DNA of 64,000 bases, taken from assembly GCF_009729055.1 (NCBI RefSeq), contig NZ_CP045484.1, positions 1,984,001 to 2,048,000 on the forward strand, written 5' to 3'. The position numbers were made by a program, and so were the translations under genes. This DNA is from Sulfurisphaera ohwakuensis (GTDB lineage: Archaea; Thermoproteota; Thermoprotei_A; Sulfolobales; Sulfolobaceae). This document shows positions 17,173 through 27,577 of this stretch, in pieces. A model generated the notes under the pieces. The model was not told the origin of the DNA and ran no database searches. It saw nothing but the letters and a program-made list of their open reading frames with translations. Each line of letters begins with the position of its first letter. Within the stretch, counting starts at the first letter, position 1.

Positions 17173-17320
17173 TCCAATATCTAATTCGATATCGGAATAT
17201 AAAAATTTAACTAATGATATAAACTTAATCTACCCTCCGAATTATCAACTTATTGACCTTAGTTTTATTTCATAAATCTTAAAAATAGTCTAATTCAGAT
17301 TTTCGTTAAGGTATAATCAT

Positions 17321-17338
17321 ACTTAAAAACTTTATATT
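17321..17338 (+). promoter_or_regulatory. TATA-box promoter of the acyl-CoA synthetase gene
   Basis: ACTTAAAAACTTTATATT lies 22-39 bases before the ATG at 17360, the distance expected for a leaderless Sulfolobus transcript. Confidence 0.5.
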
Positions 17339-17359
17339 GGTTTTTTCCTATTTTAATTT

Positions 17360-19345
17360 ATGTCAGTAAACTGGTCTCTTCCATTTGAAGAGAAAATAAT
17401 ACCAAGTAAGTACCAGAGTAAAGTAATTTCACCATCAATATATAAGGAGTTACATAAAATAGCTACTGAAAATTATAAAGATTTTTGGGCATCAATTGCC
17501 TCTCAATTAGAGTGGTTTAAGCCTTGGGAAAAGGTACTTGATGATTCTAATCCGCCATTTTATAAGTGGTTTGTTGGTGGCGAAATAAATGCTTCCTATT
17601 TAGCTGTGGATAGACATGCAAAGAGTTGGAGAAAAAATAAGGTAGCAATAATTTGGGAAGGAGAACCGGCAGAAGGTGATAAGCCAAAAGAGGTAAGATA
17701 TATTACATATGGTGAATTATATAGAGAAGTAAATAGAGTGGCTTATATTCTTAAGGAAGTTTATGGGTTAAAGAAGGGTGATGCTATATCATTATATTTA
17801 CCAATGATACCCGAATTACCTATATTTATGTTAGCCGCTGCTAGATTGGGGATAATATTTAGTGTAGTGTTTTCTGGATTTAGTGCTCAAGCGTTAGCGG
17901 ATAGGATTAATGATGCTAAAGCTAAATTATTAGTAACGGCTGATGGAGGTTGGAGAAGAGGTAAAATAGTTCCACTAAAAGATATAGCAGATAAGGCATT
18001 AGAAAATACATCTACTGTAGAGAAAGTCTTGGTTGTAAAAAGAACGAATAATAATATAACTATGAAAGAAGGTAGAGACGAATATCTCGATAATGTATAT
18101 AAGCAAGTTCCTTTGAATGCATATGTAGAGCCAGAGAGAACAAAGAGTGAAGATCCTCTATTCATTCTCTATACCTCCGGAACCACTGGCAAGCCAAAGG
18201 GAATAGTTCATGATACTGGTGGGTATTTAACTATTCTTCGCGCTACAATGAATTGGGTATTCGATATTAAAGATAATGATATAATGTGGACTACTGCTGA
18301 TATTGGTTGGATTACTGGTCATTCATATATAGTATTTGGTCCTCTATTAGAAGGAGCAACAACAGTAATGTATGAAGGAGCTTTAGATTATCCAAACCCA
18401 GATAGGTGGGCATCTATAATTGAGAGATACGGTGTTACGATACTTTATACTTCACCTACAGCAATAAGGTCTTTCATGAAATTAGGAGAGGATGTATACA
18501 AAAGTAGAGATTTCTCTTCTGTAAGATTAATGCATTCTGTAGGAGAGCCAATAAACCCAGAGGCATTTAGATGGTTCTTCAGATTGGTAGGAAAAGAAAG
18601 CATACCGTTTGGTAGTACTTGGTGGATGACTGAGACCGGTGGTATTATGATTAGTCATTTACCCGGCCTTTATTTAATTCCTTTGAAACCAGGAACTAAT
18701 GGAATGCCGTTACCGGGAATTGATGTAGATGTTGTTAGTGAAAACAGTAATCCTACAAAACCTGAGGAAAGAGGATACTTAGTGATTAGAAAACCATGGC
18801 CCGGAATGCCATTAACTATTTGGGGAGATCCAGATAGATATGTTAAAGTATACTGGTCTAAATTCCCGGGTATATTTTATCCCGGCGATTTCGCTGTTAA
18901 AGATTCTGATGGATACTTCTGGATATTAGGTAGGGCTGATGAGGTAATTAAAGTAGCAGGACATAGGCTAGGAACATATGAGTTAGAGTCTGCTTTAATA
19001 CATCACCCAGCCGTTGCTGAAGCAGCAGTTGTAGGAGTCCCAGATCCATTAAAAGGTGAAGTACCAGTTGCATTTGTAGTATTGAAAGTAGGACAAAAAG
19101 CAAATGAGGAGTTGAAAAAGAGCTTAAATGAGTGGGTAAGAGAGCAAGTAGGACCTATAGCGTCATTAAGTAGTATTTACTTTGTATCTAAACTTCCAAA
19201 GACAAGAAGTGGTAAAATTATGAGAAGAGTAGTAAAGGCTGTTATTACTAATCAGCCAGTAGGCGATATCACAACTCTTGAAGATGAAGCTTCGGTAGAA
19301 GAAGTTAAAAAGGCATACGAAGAATTAAAGAAGGAGATATCATAA
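17360..19345 (+). CDS. AMP-forming acetyl-/3-hydroxypropionyl-CoA synthetase
   Basis: The 661-aa enzyme belongs to the ANL superfamily. It shows the ACS N-terminal region (residues ~20-80, FWASIASQLEWFKPWEKVL), the phosphate-binding loop YTSGTTGKPKG (~270-280), WWMTETGGIM, the hinge region LGRADEVIKVAGHRLG and the C-terminal catalytic lysine in PKTRSGKIMRR (~619). It activates a short carboxylic acid to its CoA thioester through an acyl-adenylate. Sulfolobales have both acetyl-CoA synthetases and 3-hydroxypropionyl-CoA synthetase of the 3HP/4HB carbon-fixation cycle, which look alike and have this length, so the substrate is not decided by sequence reading alone. It is followed after 10 bases by a small SWIM-like gene. 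Confidence 0.9.
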   Translation: MSVNWSLPFEEKIIPSKYQSKVISPSIYKELHKIATENYKDFWASIASQLEWFKPWEKVLDDSNPPFYKWFVGGEINASYLAVDRHAKSWRKNKVAIIWEGEPAEGDKPKEVRYITYGELYREVNRVAYILKEVYGLKKGDAISLYLPMIPELPIFMLAAARLGIIFSVVFSGFSAQALADRINDAKAKLLVTADGGWRRGKIVPLKDIADKALENTSTVEKVLVVKRTNNNITMKEGRDEYLDNVYKQVPLNAYVEPERTKSEDPLFILYTSGTTGKPKGIVHDTGGYLTILRATMNWVFDIKDNDIMWTTADIGWITGHSYIVFGPLLEGATTVMYEGALDYPNPDRWASIIERYGVTILYTSPTAIRSFMKLGEDVYKSRDFSSVRLMHSVGEPINPEAFRWFFRLVGKESIPFGSTWWMTETGGIMISHLPGLYLIPLKPGTNGMPLPGIDVDVVSENSNPTKPEERGYLVIRKPWPGMPLTIWGDPDRYVKVYWSKFPGIFYPGDFAVKDSDGYFWILGRADEVIKVAGHRLGTYELESALIHHPAVAEAAVVGVPDPLKGEVPVAFVVLKVGQKANEELKKSLNEWVREQVGPIASLSSIYFVSKLPKTRSGKIMRRVVKAVITNQPVGDITTLEDEASVEEVKKAYEELKKEIS

Positions 19346-19355
19346 ATTATTTTTT

Positions 19356-19574
19356 ATGGATATAAAAATTATAAAAGCTGAGAAGAAAGGAGATTTTGAA
19401 GAAATAGAGGGTTTAGTCCCAGCTAGATGTGCTTTAGGTTACTATCATGTAAAGGTAACTGTAAAGGGATTTAGGCTAATTGATTCTTCTTGTGAATGTG
19501 GGGAAAAATTGTGCCCTCATGCGGTTAAGCTTGAAATGGCCTTTTTTAGAAAGAGAAAAGAGTTATCTAGTTAA
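19356..19574 (+). CDS. small SWIM-type zinc-finger-like protein
   Basis: The 72-aa protein ends with CECGEKLCPHAVKLEM, a C-x-C-x(n)-C-x-H pattern of SWIM zinc fingers. The first 45 residues are beta-rich (VPARCALGYYHVKVTVKG). SWIM domains bind nucleic acid or protein. It lies 10 bases after the acyl-CoA synthetase stop and probably shares its transcript. Its last 12 bases overlap the end of the convergent glycosyltransferase gene. Confidence 0.75.
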   Translation: MDIKIIKAEKKGDFEEIEGLVPARCALGYYHVKVTVKGFRLIDSSCECGEKLCPHAVKLEMAFFRKRKELSS

Positions 19575-20810
19575 CCAATCTTGCCACCAGAAAGTTATCA
19601 TAGCATATAGGGAAGCAATATATTGTACTGCTAGTGCGATAGAACCGTATATTAGAGTTTTCAATTTATCTTCTGGAATTAAATAAATCATGGTCATTAC
19701 AAAGGGTATTATAGCTATAAATCCTCCGTAATGCAAGAATAAATAAAAGATAAAGAAGTCGGAATGGTAACGGGTTGGCAGATACAATAGTAATAAGAGC
19801 TTAGTAGTAATTACATTAATTGAGGAATAGATCTTAAGAATTCTAGTGAAACTCATATAAAGGAACAAGAGCGTAAATAATGGTAACAGATTAGTGTATA
19901 TCATATTAAAAACGTATAATGAACCCCTTTTACTTATACTACCGTCAGCTATCTCCCTTATAAAATTAAGATAATTTGCTCTTGTCCATCTAGTTACTTG
20001 TTTCGTAAACATTTTTATGTCTCTAGGGGGTTTTGTATATGCCACTGCATCAAAGACTTTTACAGCCCTATACCCTTTTTTTATAACAAAATCGGTTAAA
20101 TCTCTATCATCGGAAATTTTAATTGGTCTTCCAAACATTTTAGGCTCTAAAAACTCTTTAGATAATATATATGGCTTTACGAGTTCGGTCCTATATATTA
20201 CACACTGTCCACTTAATATTATAGCACTTCCAAAATAGTTTACCGCCCTGTTTACTATCTCACTTAATCTCTCAAAGAACTCGCCATAATAATATGCATA
20301 TTTATTTTTCTCGTCATACATAATTCTAATATTTGGCCCTACTCCACCTACTGACTCATCAAAAACACTTAACATCTTTAGTATAGAGTCTTTGTAAATA
20401 ATCGTATCACTATCTAGAAACATCACTAGAGGAGATCTTACATACTTAACTCCCTCGGCTAACGCGTATCTTTTCCCCTTATGTTCACGCATATAAATAA
20501 ATTTACCACCATATCTTTCCGTAATTGATTTGTATGGTTCTAGAACACTATCCCCTACAACAATAAATTCTAACCTTGTGTCATATAAAGTCCTTATAAC
20601 TTTTTCAAAAATATCTATTTCCTCCTTGTAAACTGGTATCACAACTGTAAGATCAGAGAGGTTATAAAAACTTGAGCGTTGAGTTTTTCTATTATTACTT
20701 ATTACTGCAAAAAATGAATTTAAAAAGAAATAAAGAATAGTTATAATTGTGAATGAAAGAGAATAAATGAAATATGAAATTCCGTGAAATAAGTGAAACA
20801 TAATTACCAC
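19563..20810 (-). CDS. membrane glycosyltransferase, family 2
   Basis: The 415-aa protein resembles processive GT2 synthases. A membrane segment lies at residues ~5-35, followed by a cytosolic GT-A domain with LTVVIPVYKE, a DSD metal site in VMFLDSDTII, a SDDRDLTDF acidic motif (ED(R)-type) and the product-binding QVTRW (Q-x-x-R-W). Several C-terminal membrane helices follow (~310-410). The Q-x-x-R-W motif is typical of hyaluronan/cellulose-synthase-like enzymes, so it likely makes or extends a polysaccharide at the membrane. The substrate is unknown. It starts at the 20810 ATG; a later in-frame ATG at 20801 is possible. Confidence 0.85.
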   Translation of the reverse strand: MVIMFHLFHGISYFIYSLSFTIITILYFFLNSFFAVISNNRKTQRSSFYNLSDLTVVIPVYKEEIDIFEKVIRTLYDTRLEFIVVGDSVLEPYKSITERYGGKFIYMREHKGKRYALAEGVKYVRSPLVMFLDSDTIIYKDSILKMLSVFDESVGGVGPNIRIMYDEKNKYAYYYGEFFERLSEIVNRAVNYFGSAIILSGQCVIYRTELVKPYILSKEFLEPKMFGRPIKISDDRDLTDFVIKKGYRAVKVFDAVAYTKPPRDIKMFTKQVTRWTRANYLNFIREIADGSISKRGSLYVFNMIYTNLLPLFTLLFLYMSFTRILKIYSSINVITTKLLLLLYLPTRYHSDFFIFYLFLHYGGFIAIIPFVMTMIYLIPEDKLKTLIYGSIALAVQYIASLYAMITFWWQDWLTR

Positions 20811-20851
20811 TATAATGCTCGATATCGAAATATATAACGATTTTTCCTAAT

Positions 20852-21451
20852 TCACCATTCGAATTCTCCGTTCAAAAAGGGGTTAGTTAACTTTTCGTAT
20901 CCCAGAGTTGTAAAGAAACCATGACCAGGATAAACTGTTAATCCGTCATTTAATTCCATTAACTTATTTAGACTCTTTTTTAGTAAATTTTTGTCTCCTC
21001 CTAAATCATACCTTCCAATACTTCCGTTAAATAATGTGTCTCCCGTAAAAATTCCGTCATCAAAAATATAACAGACACTACCCATTGTATGTCCTGGTGT
21101 CTCTATCACTTTTAGTTCTTCATTCCCTATTTTTATTATAGATTTTTCATCTATGAAACCATCTGGTACTATTCCTTTAGTCCTTTCATCTCGTCTTAAT
21201 AAATGTAAATCACTTCTATGTAAGAAGAATGGAACATTAAAATATTTCTTTACTTCAGTAACACCCAATACATGATCAAAATGCCCATGCGTGGCATAAA
21301 TTGACTTAAGTTTTATGTTATTTGTTAAGATATAATCTATAACCTCAGATGGATTTTCTGCGACGTCTATTAATATTCCTTCATCTCCAGAAATAACTAA
21401 GTAAGTATTGGTAGAATACTCGCCTAAGATAAAACGTTTAACTATCATCAT
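20852..21451 (-). CDS. metallo-beta-lactamase fold hydrolase (glyoxalase II-like)
   Basis: The 200-aa (approximately) protein carries the metal site THGHFDHVLG, a downstream histidine in ETPGHTMGSVCY, FTGDTLFNGSIGR and YPGHGFFT, in the order of glyoxalase II/MBL hydrolases. The likely substrate is a thioester such as a glutathione-like conjugate, but MBL proteins vary widely. The start is set at MMIVKRF or MIVKRF (21451 or 21448). A longer frame to 21709 exists but would run into the fumarase gene on the other strand, so I reject it. The divergent fumarase begins 66 bases away. Confidence 0.85.
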   Translation of the reverse strand: MMIVKRFILGEYSTNTYLVISGDEGILIDVAENPSEVIDYILTNNIKLKSIYATHGHFDHVLGVTEVKKYFNVPFFLHRSDLHLLRRDERTKGIVPDGFIDEKSIIKIGNEELKVIETPGHTMGSVCYIFDDGIFTGDTLFNGSIGRYDLGGDKNLLKKSLNKLMELNDGLTVYPGHGFFTTLGYEKLTNPFLNGEFEW

Positions 21452-21517
21452 AAAAAATCTTTCTGATATCCTAAATAAGTTAACGTAAAAGTAATTAATG
21501 ATTAATACTTTAGTTAT

Positions 21518-22837
21518 ATGATGAAATACACTGAGACTGCACCAAAACTTTTTATGAACACAGGAACTAGATTTCCTAGAAAAATAATCTGGGCTATGGG
21601 ACTTATAAAATACGCAGCAGCAAAAGTTAATTCTGATCTTAACCAGTTGGAAAAAGAAATAGCTAAAGGTATTATGCAAGCAGCAAAAGAAGTTATGGAA
21701 GGAAAACATGATGATAAAATAGTTTTAGATGTATTTCAAACAGGCTCTGGTACTGGACTAAATATGAATATTAATGAAGTGATAGCAGAAAGGGCAACTG
21801 AAATGATTGGAAAAAAAGTTCACCCAAATGATCACGTAAATTTAGGGCAATCATCTAACGATACTGTTCCTACCGCAATAAGAATAGCAGCAACTTCAGC
21901 AGTTGAAGAACAACTTATACCAGCACTTAGTAAATTTGTTTCTATTCTTAATAGAAAAAGTGAAGAATTTAAGGATATTGTGAAATCTGGAAGGACTCAT
22001 TTAAGGGACGCGTTACCAGTTACCTTAGGTCAAGAGCTTTCAGCATATGCAGACGCTTTCTACCACGATATGACCAATTTACAACAAGTACTAGAATATG
22101 TTAAGGAGCTTCCTATTGGTGGCACTGCAGTAGGTACTGGATTAAACTCACATCCAGAATTTCAACTGAGAGTTATTCAAGAGGTTAATAATGAAACTGG
22201 ATTAGGCTTCAAACCAGCTAATAAGTTTAGAGGATTAAGGCTTTTAACGGACTTACTTAGTCTAAGCGGTATTATGAGAACAATTGCGGTAGATCTTTAC
22301 AGACTTGGACAAGATATTAGATTAATGTTTTCTGGACCAATGACTGGTTTCAATGAAATAGATCTACCTACTCAAGAAGAAATAGCTGGAAGTAGTATTA
22401 TGCCGGGTAAAACAAACCCAGTTACTGCGGAGGCAACATTATTAGTCTCAGCTCAAGTAGTAGGATTAGATCATGCCAATCAATTTGCATCAATGTTAGG
22501 CGAGTTTGAGTTAGCCATGGGCGTTCCTTTGATTGGATATAATGTGGTTACTCAAATAAACTTACTTACAGAGGCATTAAATAAATTTGGAGATTTGGTA
22601 ATTAATGGTATGATTCCTAATATAGAAAAAATGAAAAGATATGCTGAAAGCAGTCCTTCGTTAATTACTGTAATATCACCTATAATTGGTTATGATAAGG
22701 CTAGCGAAATAGGAAAGAGATTAAGTAAAGGAATGTCTATAAGAGAAGCATTAAAAGAGTTAGGGTTTAAGGATGATGAAATAGATAGGATACTAGATTT
22801 ATCAAAATTAGTTAAGCCAGGTTTTCCTGCAAAATGA
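21518..22837 (+). CDS. fumC: fumarate hydratase, class II
   Basis: The 439-aa enzyme hydrates fumarate to malate in the TCA cycle. It shows the fumarase/aspartase superfamily signature [11 protein letters not shown] near residues 291-301, the active-site loops [26 protein letters not shown] and [16 protein letters not shown], and the [10 protein letters not shown] turn. The asparagine and histidine pattern favours fumarase over aspartase. Two adjacent ATG codons (21518, 21521) are possible starts. The stop overlaps the next start by 4 bases (ATGA), tying it to a Nudix gene. Confidence 0.93.
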   Translation: MMKYTETAPKLFMNTGTRFPRKIIWAMGLIKYAAAKVNSDLNQLEKEIAKGIMQAAKEVMEGKHDDKIVLDVFQTGSGTGLNMNINEVIAERATEMIGKKVHPNDHVNLGQSSNDTVPTAIRIAATSAVEEQLIPALSKFVSILNRKSEEFKDIVKSGRTHLRDALPVTLGQELSAYADAFYHDMTNLQQVLEYVKELPIGGTAVGTGLNSHPEFQLRVIQEVNNETGLGFKPANKFRGLRLLTDLLSLSGIMRTIAVDLYRLGQDIRLMFSGPMTGFNEIDLPTQEEIAGSSIMPGKTNPVTAEATLLVSAQVVGLDHANQFASMLGEFELAMGVPLIGYNVVTQINLLTEALNKFGDLVINGMIPNIEKMKRYAESSPSLITVISPIIGYDKASEIGKRLSKGMSIREALKELGFKDDEIDRILDLSKLVKPGFPAK

Positions 22838-23289
22838 TTACTTGTTTAGTAATTATAAAGGCTAATAATAATTTTTTATTATTTATAAGGAAAAAGAGAG
22901 GATTAGGGAAAGGTCTAATTACATTCCCTGGAGGTAAGGTTGAAGATAAAGAGAAGATTGAAGAATGTGCAATAAGAGAAGTTAAAGAAGAAGTTAACAT
23001 TACTATTTTTGAACCTAAGCTTGTAGGAAAAATAAAGTTTTACCTAGATGATTATGAAGCGGAAACAACATATGTGTTTGTTACAGATAAATACGAAGGA
23101 AAACCGGAAGAAACTGATGAAGCAATACCTATTTGGCTAAATTATATACCTTATGAAGAAATGTGGGAAGACGATAAAGTATGGTTACCTCTTGTACTAG
23201 AAGGAAAGAAAATTTGCTGTGAATTTAAATTTGATAAGAACTGGCAAGAATTTAAGGGAGGATATTGTAATTTATGCGAACTTACATGA
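22834..23289 (+). CDS. Nudix hydrolase (MutT/MTH1-like)
   Basis: The 151-aa protein carries the Nudix box [10 protein letters not shown]...REVKEEVNI (residues ~29-52) that binds Mg and hydrolyses nucleoside diphosphate-X compounds. The C-terminal [17 protein letters not shown] is like the MTH1 8-oxo-dGTPase branch, which suggests sanitising oxidised nucleotides, though this is inference. Four C-terminal cysteines (ICCEF, YCNLC) are unusual. It is translationally coupled to fumarase through an ATGA overlap. Its end overlaps the convergent 80-aa gene by 18 bases. Confidence 0.88.
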   Translation: MITCLVIIKANNNFLLFIRKKRGLGKGLITFPGGKVEDKEKIEECAIREVKEEVNITIFEPKLVGKIKFYLDDYEAETTYVFVTDKYEGKPEETDEAIPIWLNYIPYEEMWEDDKVWLPLVLEGKKICCEFKFDKNWQEFKGGYCNLCELT

Positions 23290-23514
23290 TTTTTTTCTAG
23301 TAAATAAAATATTGTATATTTTATTAAGGCAGTCTTTAACATCATCCTTGCACTCGAAAAGCTTATACCCGTTCTCCTTAGCTTTTATGATTTCTTCTTC
23401 ATTAACTGTGTGGACAACTAGCACATCTATCTTTTTTATATCCTCGTTTAACTCCATTACTCCGTCTTCGTTCAAAAGAAAAAACTTTTCCTTAATCTTA
23501 ACTATTGTCACCAT
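23272..23514 (-). CDS. small protein of unknown function
   Basis: The 80-aa protein ([19 protein letters not shown]...) is predicted alpha/beta and soluble. Its middle [20 protein letters not shown] resembles a short Rossmann-like beta-alpha unit. I recognise no family. It starts inside the 3' end of the upstream esterase gene (17-base overlap), so the two are probably co-translated, and it overlaps the convergent Nudix gene by 18 bases. Confidence 0.6.
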   Translation of the reverse strand: MVTIVKIKEKFFLLNEDGVMELNEDIKKIDVLVVHTVNEEEIIKAKENGYKLFECKDDVKDCLNKIYNILFTRKKSCKFA

Positions 23515-24466
23515 TAAACACCTTACTTATTAACGAAATGGATATATCGTATCTATAAGAAGTATTAAAATGACCTCCCTCATATTCTTCAAATTCATGC
23601 TTAACATTATACCTTAGCATTTTCTTGTGTAGTATCCTCATACCAAAATTTAACCTAAACTCATCTTTATTACCCACATCAAGATAAATCAGCCTTAATT
23701 TTTTCAAATTATCAGCATATTTTTCTACCAATCTTACTGGATCTTTTTCTAACCATTTTTTCCAAACATCTTCAATTATTTCTCCGGTATCAAGATCGAA
23801 TGGCAAAACAATCTCTGTACCTTCTGGCGAATAAAATGCGGCCATGGCAATAATATTTAGTGTGTTAAGATCATCTTTATCCTTCTTATTTTCCTTACTC
23901 CAATATTTTTCTAACCACTTATTAAGGCTACCTTCTCTCCTTATATGCCTAATAGCATGAGGAAAATAAGGTAAGTAAACATATTCAAAATATGAATCTC
24001 CAGAATGATCTATTAGACCACTTATTACTTCTGGGTATTTCATAGCTAAAACTATAGAACCATAACCCCCAGAAGATTTTCCCATTAATATTACATCCCT
24101 CTTTCCGTATACATCAAAAAGGTAAGGGATTAATTCTTTTATAATAAAATCCTCGTACATCCCTACTGCTGACGAATTTATGTATTGATTCCCACCCAAT
24201 TTTGTAAAAAGATCTGGAAGTATGAAGATTAAGTTCTTAACTTTTCCCTCCTTATGTAGTCTTTCTAGTTTTTCATTTATAGATTCTGATAAGGGATCAT
24301 AGTTTAAGAGTGTGATAGAAGAAGAGAAAAATCCACTCAAATAAATTACTATTGGAGCTTGAGTTACATCTCCAACCTCTATGGAATAGAGTTTTCTAAC
24401 ACTGGGATCTTTTAAAGGATTATCTTTTAATATATTGCTCTCGATTGTAAAGCTTTTGATTAACAT
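23498..24466 (-). CDS. alpha/beta-hydrolase esterase (enterochelin-esterase-like fold)
   Basis: The 322-aa enzyme starts with a beta-rich lead and then [19 protein letters not shown] with the oxyanion region. The nucleophile elbow GKSSGGYGS fits G-x-S-x-G, and a final histidine sits in [11 protein letters not shown]. This layout matches the putative esterase group related to S-formylglutathione hydrolase and Fes. There is no signal peptide. The exact ester substrate is unknown. A small unknown gene follows with 17 bases of overlap. The divergent antiporter gene starts 41 bases away. Confidence 0.82.
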   Translation of the reverse strand: MLIKSFTIESNILKDNPLKDPSVRKLYSIEVGDVTQAPIVIYLSGFFSSSITLLNYDPLSESINEKLERLHKEGKVKNLIFILPDLFTKLGGNQYINSSAVGMYEDFIIKELIPYLFDVYGKRDVILMGKSSGGYGSIVLAMKYPEVISGLIDHSGDSYFEYVYLPYFPHAIRHIRREGSLNKWLEKYWSKENKKDKDDLNTLNIIAMAAFYSPEGTEIVLPFDLDTGEIIEDVWKKWLEKDPVRLVEKYADNLKKLRLIYLDVGNKDEFRLNFGMRILHKKMLRYNVKHEFEEYEGGHFNTSYRYDISISLISKVFNGDNS

Positions 24467-24507
24467 CTACAAAAATAGTTATATTGACAAGGAAATAATT
24501 AATTTTT

Positions 24508-26073
24508 GTGAGTGAATTTACTAGCTTAGCTGAAGTACTTGTTATTGCTAGCTTCTTAGGGCTTTTGCTCAGAAGAATAAACGTTTCTCCAGTTATTGCT
24601 TATCTTGTATCTGGAATAATAGGAGTAGAATTAGGATTAAATTATAGTAGTTCAATATTTCAGTTTCTAACTTTTCTTGCAGTAAATTTGCTTTCATTTG
24701 AAATGGGCGTATCTGTTAATTTAATTGATTTAAAGAAAATATTTAGGAGAGCTTTATTCATAGTTCTAACTGAATTTCTAGTTGTTACTACAGTAGTTAT
24801 GCTAATTTCCCTTTTCATAAGACTTAATTTCATAAGTACAATCCTTCTTGTAGTAATAGGATTTAATACCAGTACTTCAATTGCGTACAAATTAGCTGAG
24901 AAAACACTTGATCAGAATGATTTAAAAATAGTACTCTCAGTTTCATCTTTAGAAGACACAGTAGCTTTTGTGGTTCTGGGTGTAATCTCATCTAATTCCT
25001 TTAACCTTATAGAAATAATAGTTTCAGCACTTATTTCTATTACTTTAGGATACTTAATATCCAAATTATTAATAAATCCTACCATAAACTTCTCTGATGA
25101 CTCAATAATTTTATCTGGTGTGGCTTCCGTATTTCTTTTTAATATTTTAAGTCAGTTACTTAATATACCTTCTACTTTAGCTTCTTTTCTTCTAGGGATA
25201 GGAACTTCTTATGCTTCTTCAGATAGTGAAAAAATTGTGAAAAGCATTAAGCCTTTAACAGATTTTACGCTAATCCTATTCTTCTTTGTCGCAGGAAGTT
25301 ATATTAAACTTTCAACTTACTTATTTTATGCTCTACCTATTTCTATAGTTCTAGTACTTACAAAATATATAGCATTTAGTACTGCGTATTGGATATCTGG
25401 CATAGAGTTTATTAGAGCATTTAGAACTGGACTTTTCATGAGCTCTCTTAGTGAATTTGGAATCGTAATTTCATTAACAGCTTTACAAGAAGGATTACCA
25501 GTACTATCAGCGTACAATATTTCTAGCATTGTAGTAGCAATATCATCTACAATCGCAAGTATAGTAACAACTAGGAACAAGGCAATAATCTCTATTCTAA
25601 ATAAAATTTACTATAAATTAAGCCTAAACAAAGTAGATAATATTGTAAGAAGAGCTTCATCTCACCAATTTAAAATCCCAGAAATAGTGATAGTAATGGT
25701 AAGGTACATAATTATAAGTGTAACTATAACTTTTTCTGGGGCTTATCTGATTTATTTACTATACACAATAAGCCCTTTCTTGATTTATGTTTCTTACATA
25801 TTAATCGTAGTAATCCCAGCTATGCTTTTTATTCTCCTTGTAACCACAACAAATAACATTAGAGGAAAGTATGGGGAGGCTGAATTTATAGTAGAATTAT
25901 TCTTTGTAATAGTTTTTATAATAAATGTTTTTGAATTTGAAATATTCTTCCTAAAACTAATCTCATTTAACATAATAGCTTTTATACTTTCGATAGTCAT
26001 AGGCAGTATAATCACTATCTTATCTTTCTCAAGAATTAAGAAACTCCTTGAAGATATTGAGAAATTATTCTAA
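24508..26073 (+). CDS. cation:proton antiporter (CPA2/KefB-type membrane protein)
   Basis: The 521-aa membrane protein has about a dozen hydrophobic segments, beginning EVLVIASFLGLLLRRINVSP and VIAYLVSGIIGVELGL, as in monovalent cation:proton antiporter-2 proteins. The core motif region FNTSTSIAYKLAEKT and LEDTVAFVVLGVIS carries the acidic residue expected for ion exchange. There is no TrkA-type cytosolic domain at the C-terminus; instead extra helices follow residue ~390. It starts with GTG. It likely helps Na+ or K+/H+ homeostasis in an acidophile. The end overlaps the convergent DUF429 gene by 38 bases. Confidence 0.82.
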   Translation: MSEFTSLAEVLVIASFLGLLLRRINVSPVIAYLVSGIIGVELGLNYSSSIFQFLTFLAVNLLSFEMGVSVNLIDLKKIFRRALFIVLTEFLVVTTVVMLISLFIRLNFISTILLVVIGFNTSTSIAYKLAEKTLDQNDLKIVLSVSSLEDTVAFVVLGVISSNSFNLIEIIVSALISITLGYLISKLLINPTINFSDDSIILSGVASVFLFNILSQLLNIPSTLASFLLGIGTSYASSDSEKIVKSIKPLTDFTLILFFFVAGSYIKLSTYLFYALPISIVLVLTKYIAFSTAYWISGIEFIRAFRTGLFMSSLSEFGIVISLTALQEGLPVLSAYNISSIVVAISSTIASIVTTRNKAIISILNKIYYKLSLNKVDNIVRRASSHQFKIPEIVIVMVRYIIISVTITFSGAYLIYLLYTISPFLIYVSYILIVVIPAMLFILLVTTTNNIRGKYGEAEFIVELFFVIVFIINVFEFEIFFLKLISFNIIAFILSIVIGSIITILSFSRIKKLLEDIEKLF

Positions 26074-26572
26074 AACATTTATCACTAATTTTGTTTATTT
26101 CAATCTTTTCTTGAGGTAAAATATATATAATTCCATCAACGGACGAAATCTCCATTGTTTTTCTTATGAAATAATAATATGAAGTTAGAGCACATATAAC
26201 TGCATCTATAATATCTTTTTTACTACTAAACTCTCTCCAATTTAAATTAAGATTCTTAATGGAAGAAGTAGGATGAGTTTCTATCACGATTTTATTAACA
26301 AACATTTCCTTTAGAGCTATAGCCTTATTAACTAATTCTCTCATCCATGAAGGAGGTAAAACTTTATAACCTTTTCTTAGCATCTCTTTGTCAACTTCCC
26401 TAAATCCATTAGAAGTAGATAAAGGCGCATCTATTGAAATAACTAAAGCATCCTTACATTCTTCATAAATCTCTATATTATCCATAAGCTCTTTAACACA
26501 TACAATGTTATTTTCTAATATTCCAACAGCTGAAGGTCTTTTAACAGCCAAATCAATACCACAAAATTTCAA
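26036..26572 (-). CDS. DUF429 family protein (RNase H-like fold)
   Basis: The 178-aa protein begins with [19 protein letters not shown], the DUF429 opening with the first acidic residue, then [10 protein letters not shown] and [12 protein letters not shown], and [15 protein letters not shown] with a further acidic pair. DUF429 proteins are predicted RNase H-like nucleases of unproven function. It overlaps the antiporter gene tail to tail by 38 bases and lies divergent from tpiA with 23 bases between the starts, so both may be leaderless from overlapping promoters. Confidence 0.8.
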   Translation of the reverse strand: MKFCGIDLAVKRPSAVGILENNIVCVKELMDNIEIYEECKDALVISIDAPLSTSNGFREVDKEMLRKGYKVLPPSWMRELVNKAIALKEMFVNKIVIETHPTSSIKNLNLNWREFSSKKDIIDAVICALTSYYYFIRKTMEISSVDGIIYILPQEKIEINKISDKCFRIISQYLQGVS

Positions 26573-26595
26573 TATTTCCTACCAGAGAAAATATT

Positions 26596-27285
26596 GTGAA
26601 ACCCCCTATAATATTGATCAACTACAAGGCATATGAGAATTCCTATGGAGAAAAAGGAGTAGAGATATCTAAAAAGATAGAGAAAGTCAGTAAGGATTAC
26701 GGAGTACCCATTATTATATCAGTTCCAGCAACAATGATATATAAACTCTCTCAAATTTTGGAAATACCAGTATATGCACAGCATGTTGATGCATTAAGAC
26801 ATGGAGCACATACAGGTGCAATCTTACCAGAGATGATAAAAGATGCTGGAGCTAAGGGATCATTACTTAATCACAGTGAAAGAAAAATTAGATTAGACGA
26901 AATACACGAGGCAGTTACAAGGATAAGAGATTTAGGATTAGAGAGTGTTGTTTGTGCCGACTCTTATGAACTAGTTCATCCTCTAGCATTACTTAGACCC
27001 AACGCTATACTTATAGAACCTCCGGAATTAATTGGAAGTGGAAGAGCAGTATCTAAAGAAAAACCAGAAGTTATAACAAGAGCAGTTAACGAGATAAAAA
27101 AGGTAGAAGGAGTTTACTTAATTGCTGGAGCTGGGATTACGACAGGCGAAGATGTATATAAAGCAATCGAATTAGGAGCTGATGGTATTGGTGTTGCTAG
27201 TGCAGTAATGAAATCATCAACACCAGAAAAAATAGTAGAAGATTTCGTTATAAATGCTTTGAAAGCTATTGATAAAAAGAAATAA
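26596..27285 (+). CDS. tpiA: triosephosphate isomerase (archaeal short type)
   Basis: The 229-aa enzyme interconverts dihydroxyacetone phosphate and glyceraldehyde 3-phosphate. Key residues are the N-x-K motif in LINYKAY (catalytic Lys 11), the catalytic His in LLNHSERK, the catalytic Glu in [10 protein letters not shown], and the phosphate loops [12 protein letters not shown] and GADGIGVAS. The shortness compared with ~250-aa bacterial enzymes is typical of archaeal TIM. The start is GTG at 26596. The stop overlaps a convergent small gene by 20 bases. Confidence 0.95.
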   Translation: MKPPIILINYKAYENSYGEKGVEISKKIEKVSKDYGVPIIISVPATMIYKLSQILEIPVYAQHVDALRHGAHTGAILPEMIKDAGAKGSLLNHSERKIRLDEIHEAVTRIRDLGLESVVCADSYELVHPLALLRPNAILIEPPELIGSGRAVSKEKPEVITRAVNEIKKVEGVYLIAGAGITTGEDVYKAIELGADGIGVASAVMKSSTPEKIVEDFVINALKAIDKKK

Positions 27286-27577
27286 AATCAATAACTATAT
27301 CAAAATAATTTCTATATTTTTCAAAAATTTTAATCAGTATTTCTTTTCTATTTCTTGATTCGATATACTGGATAAGGTATAAAGAGATTGCTATAATTAA
27401 ATCACAAAAAGAATAAAATCTTGATAAAAATTCTATTACTGAGATATTTATTTTTATCCTTCGTCTCTCAACGTAATAAGGTCTAAAACCTGAGAATAGT
27501 TCTATTTCTATATTCTTAAGTTCTTCTGGTATATTATAGCACAATATCGATAAGTTTAAATACAACAGAATTTTCAC
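27266..27577 (-). CDS. unidentified small protein, downstream copy of a tandem pair
   Basis: The 103-aa protein is not recognised. It is strand-rich at the start ([20 protein letters not shown]) and helical at the end ([18 protein letters not shown], then [17 protein letters not shown]). The helical end can be aligned by eye with the upstream gene (LLIAILYAFIKNIDKIKEII...VFKLIDIV), so the two may be a diverged duplication. It overlaps the upstream gene by 44 bases and tpiA by 20. The start codon is uncertain. Confidence 0.5.
   Translation of the reverse strand: MKILLYLNLSILCYNIPEELKNIEIELFSGFRPYYVERRRIKINISVIEFLSRFYSFCDLIIAISLYLIQYIESRNRKEILIKIFEKYRNYFDIVIDFISFYQ

Noticed and set aside
20852-21709. 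The metallo-beta-lactamase gene could start at 21709, giving a protein with an 86-residue Cys/Phe-rich N-terminus.
   Set aside because: The extra part lies entirely opposite the fumarase coding sequence and its promoter, has the amino acid bias of an antisense frame, and the MBL fold starts right at MIVKRFILGE.
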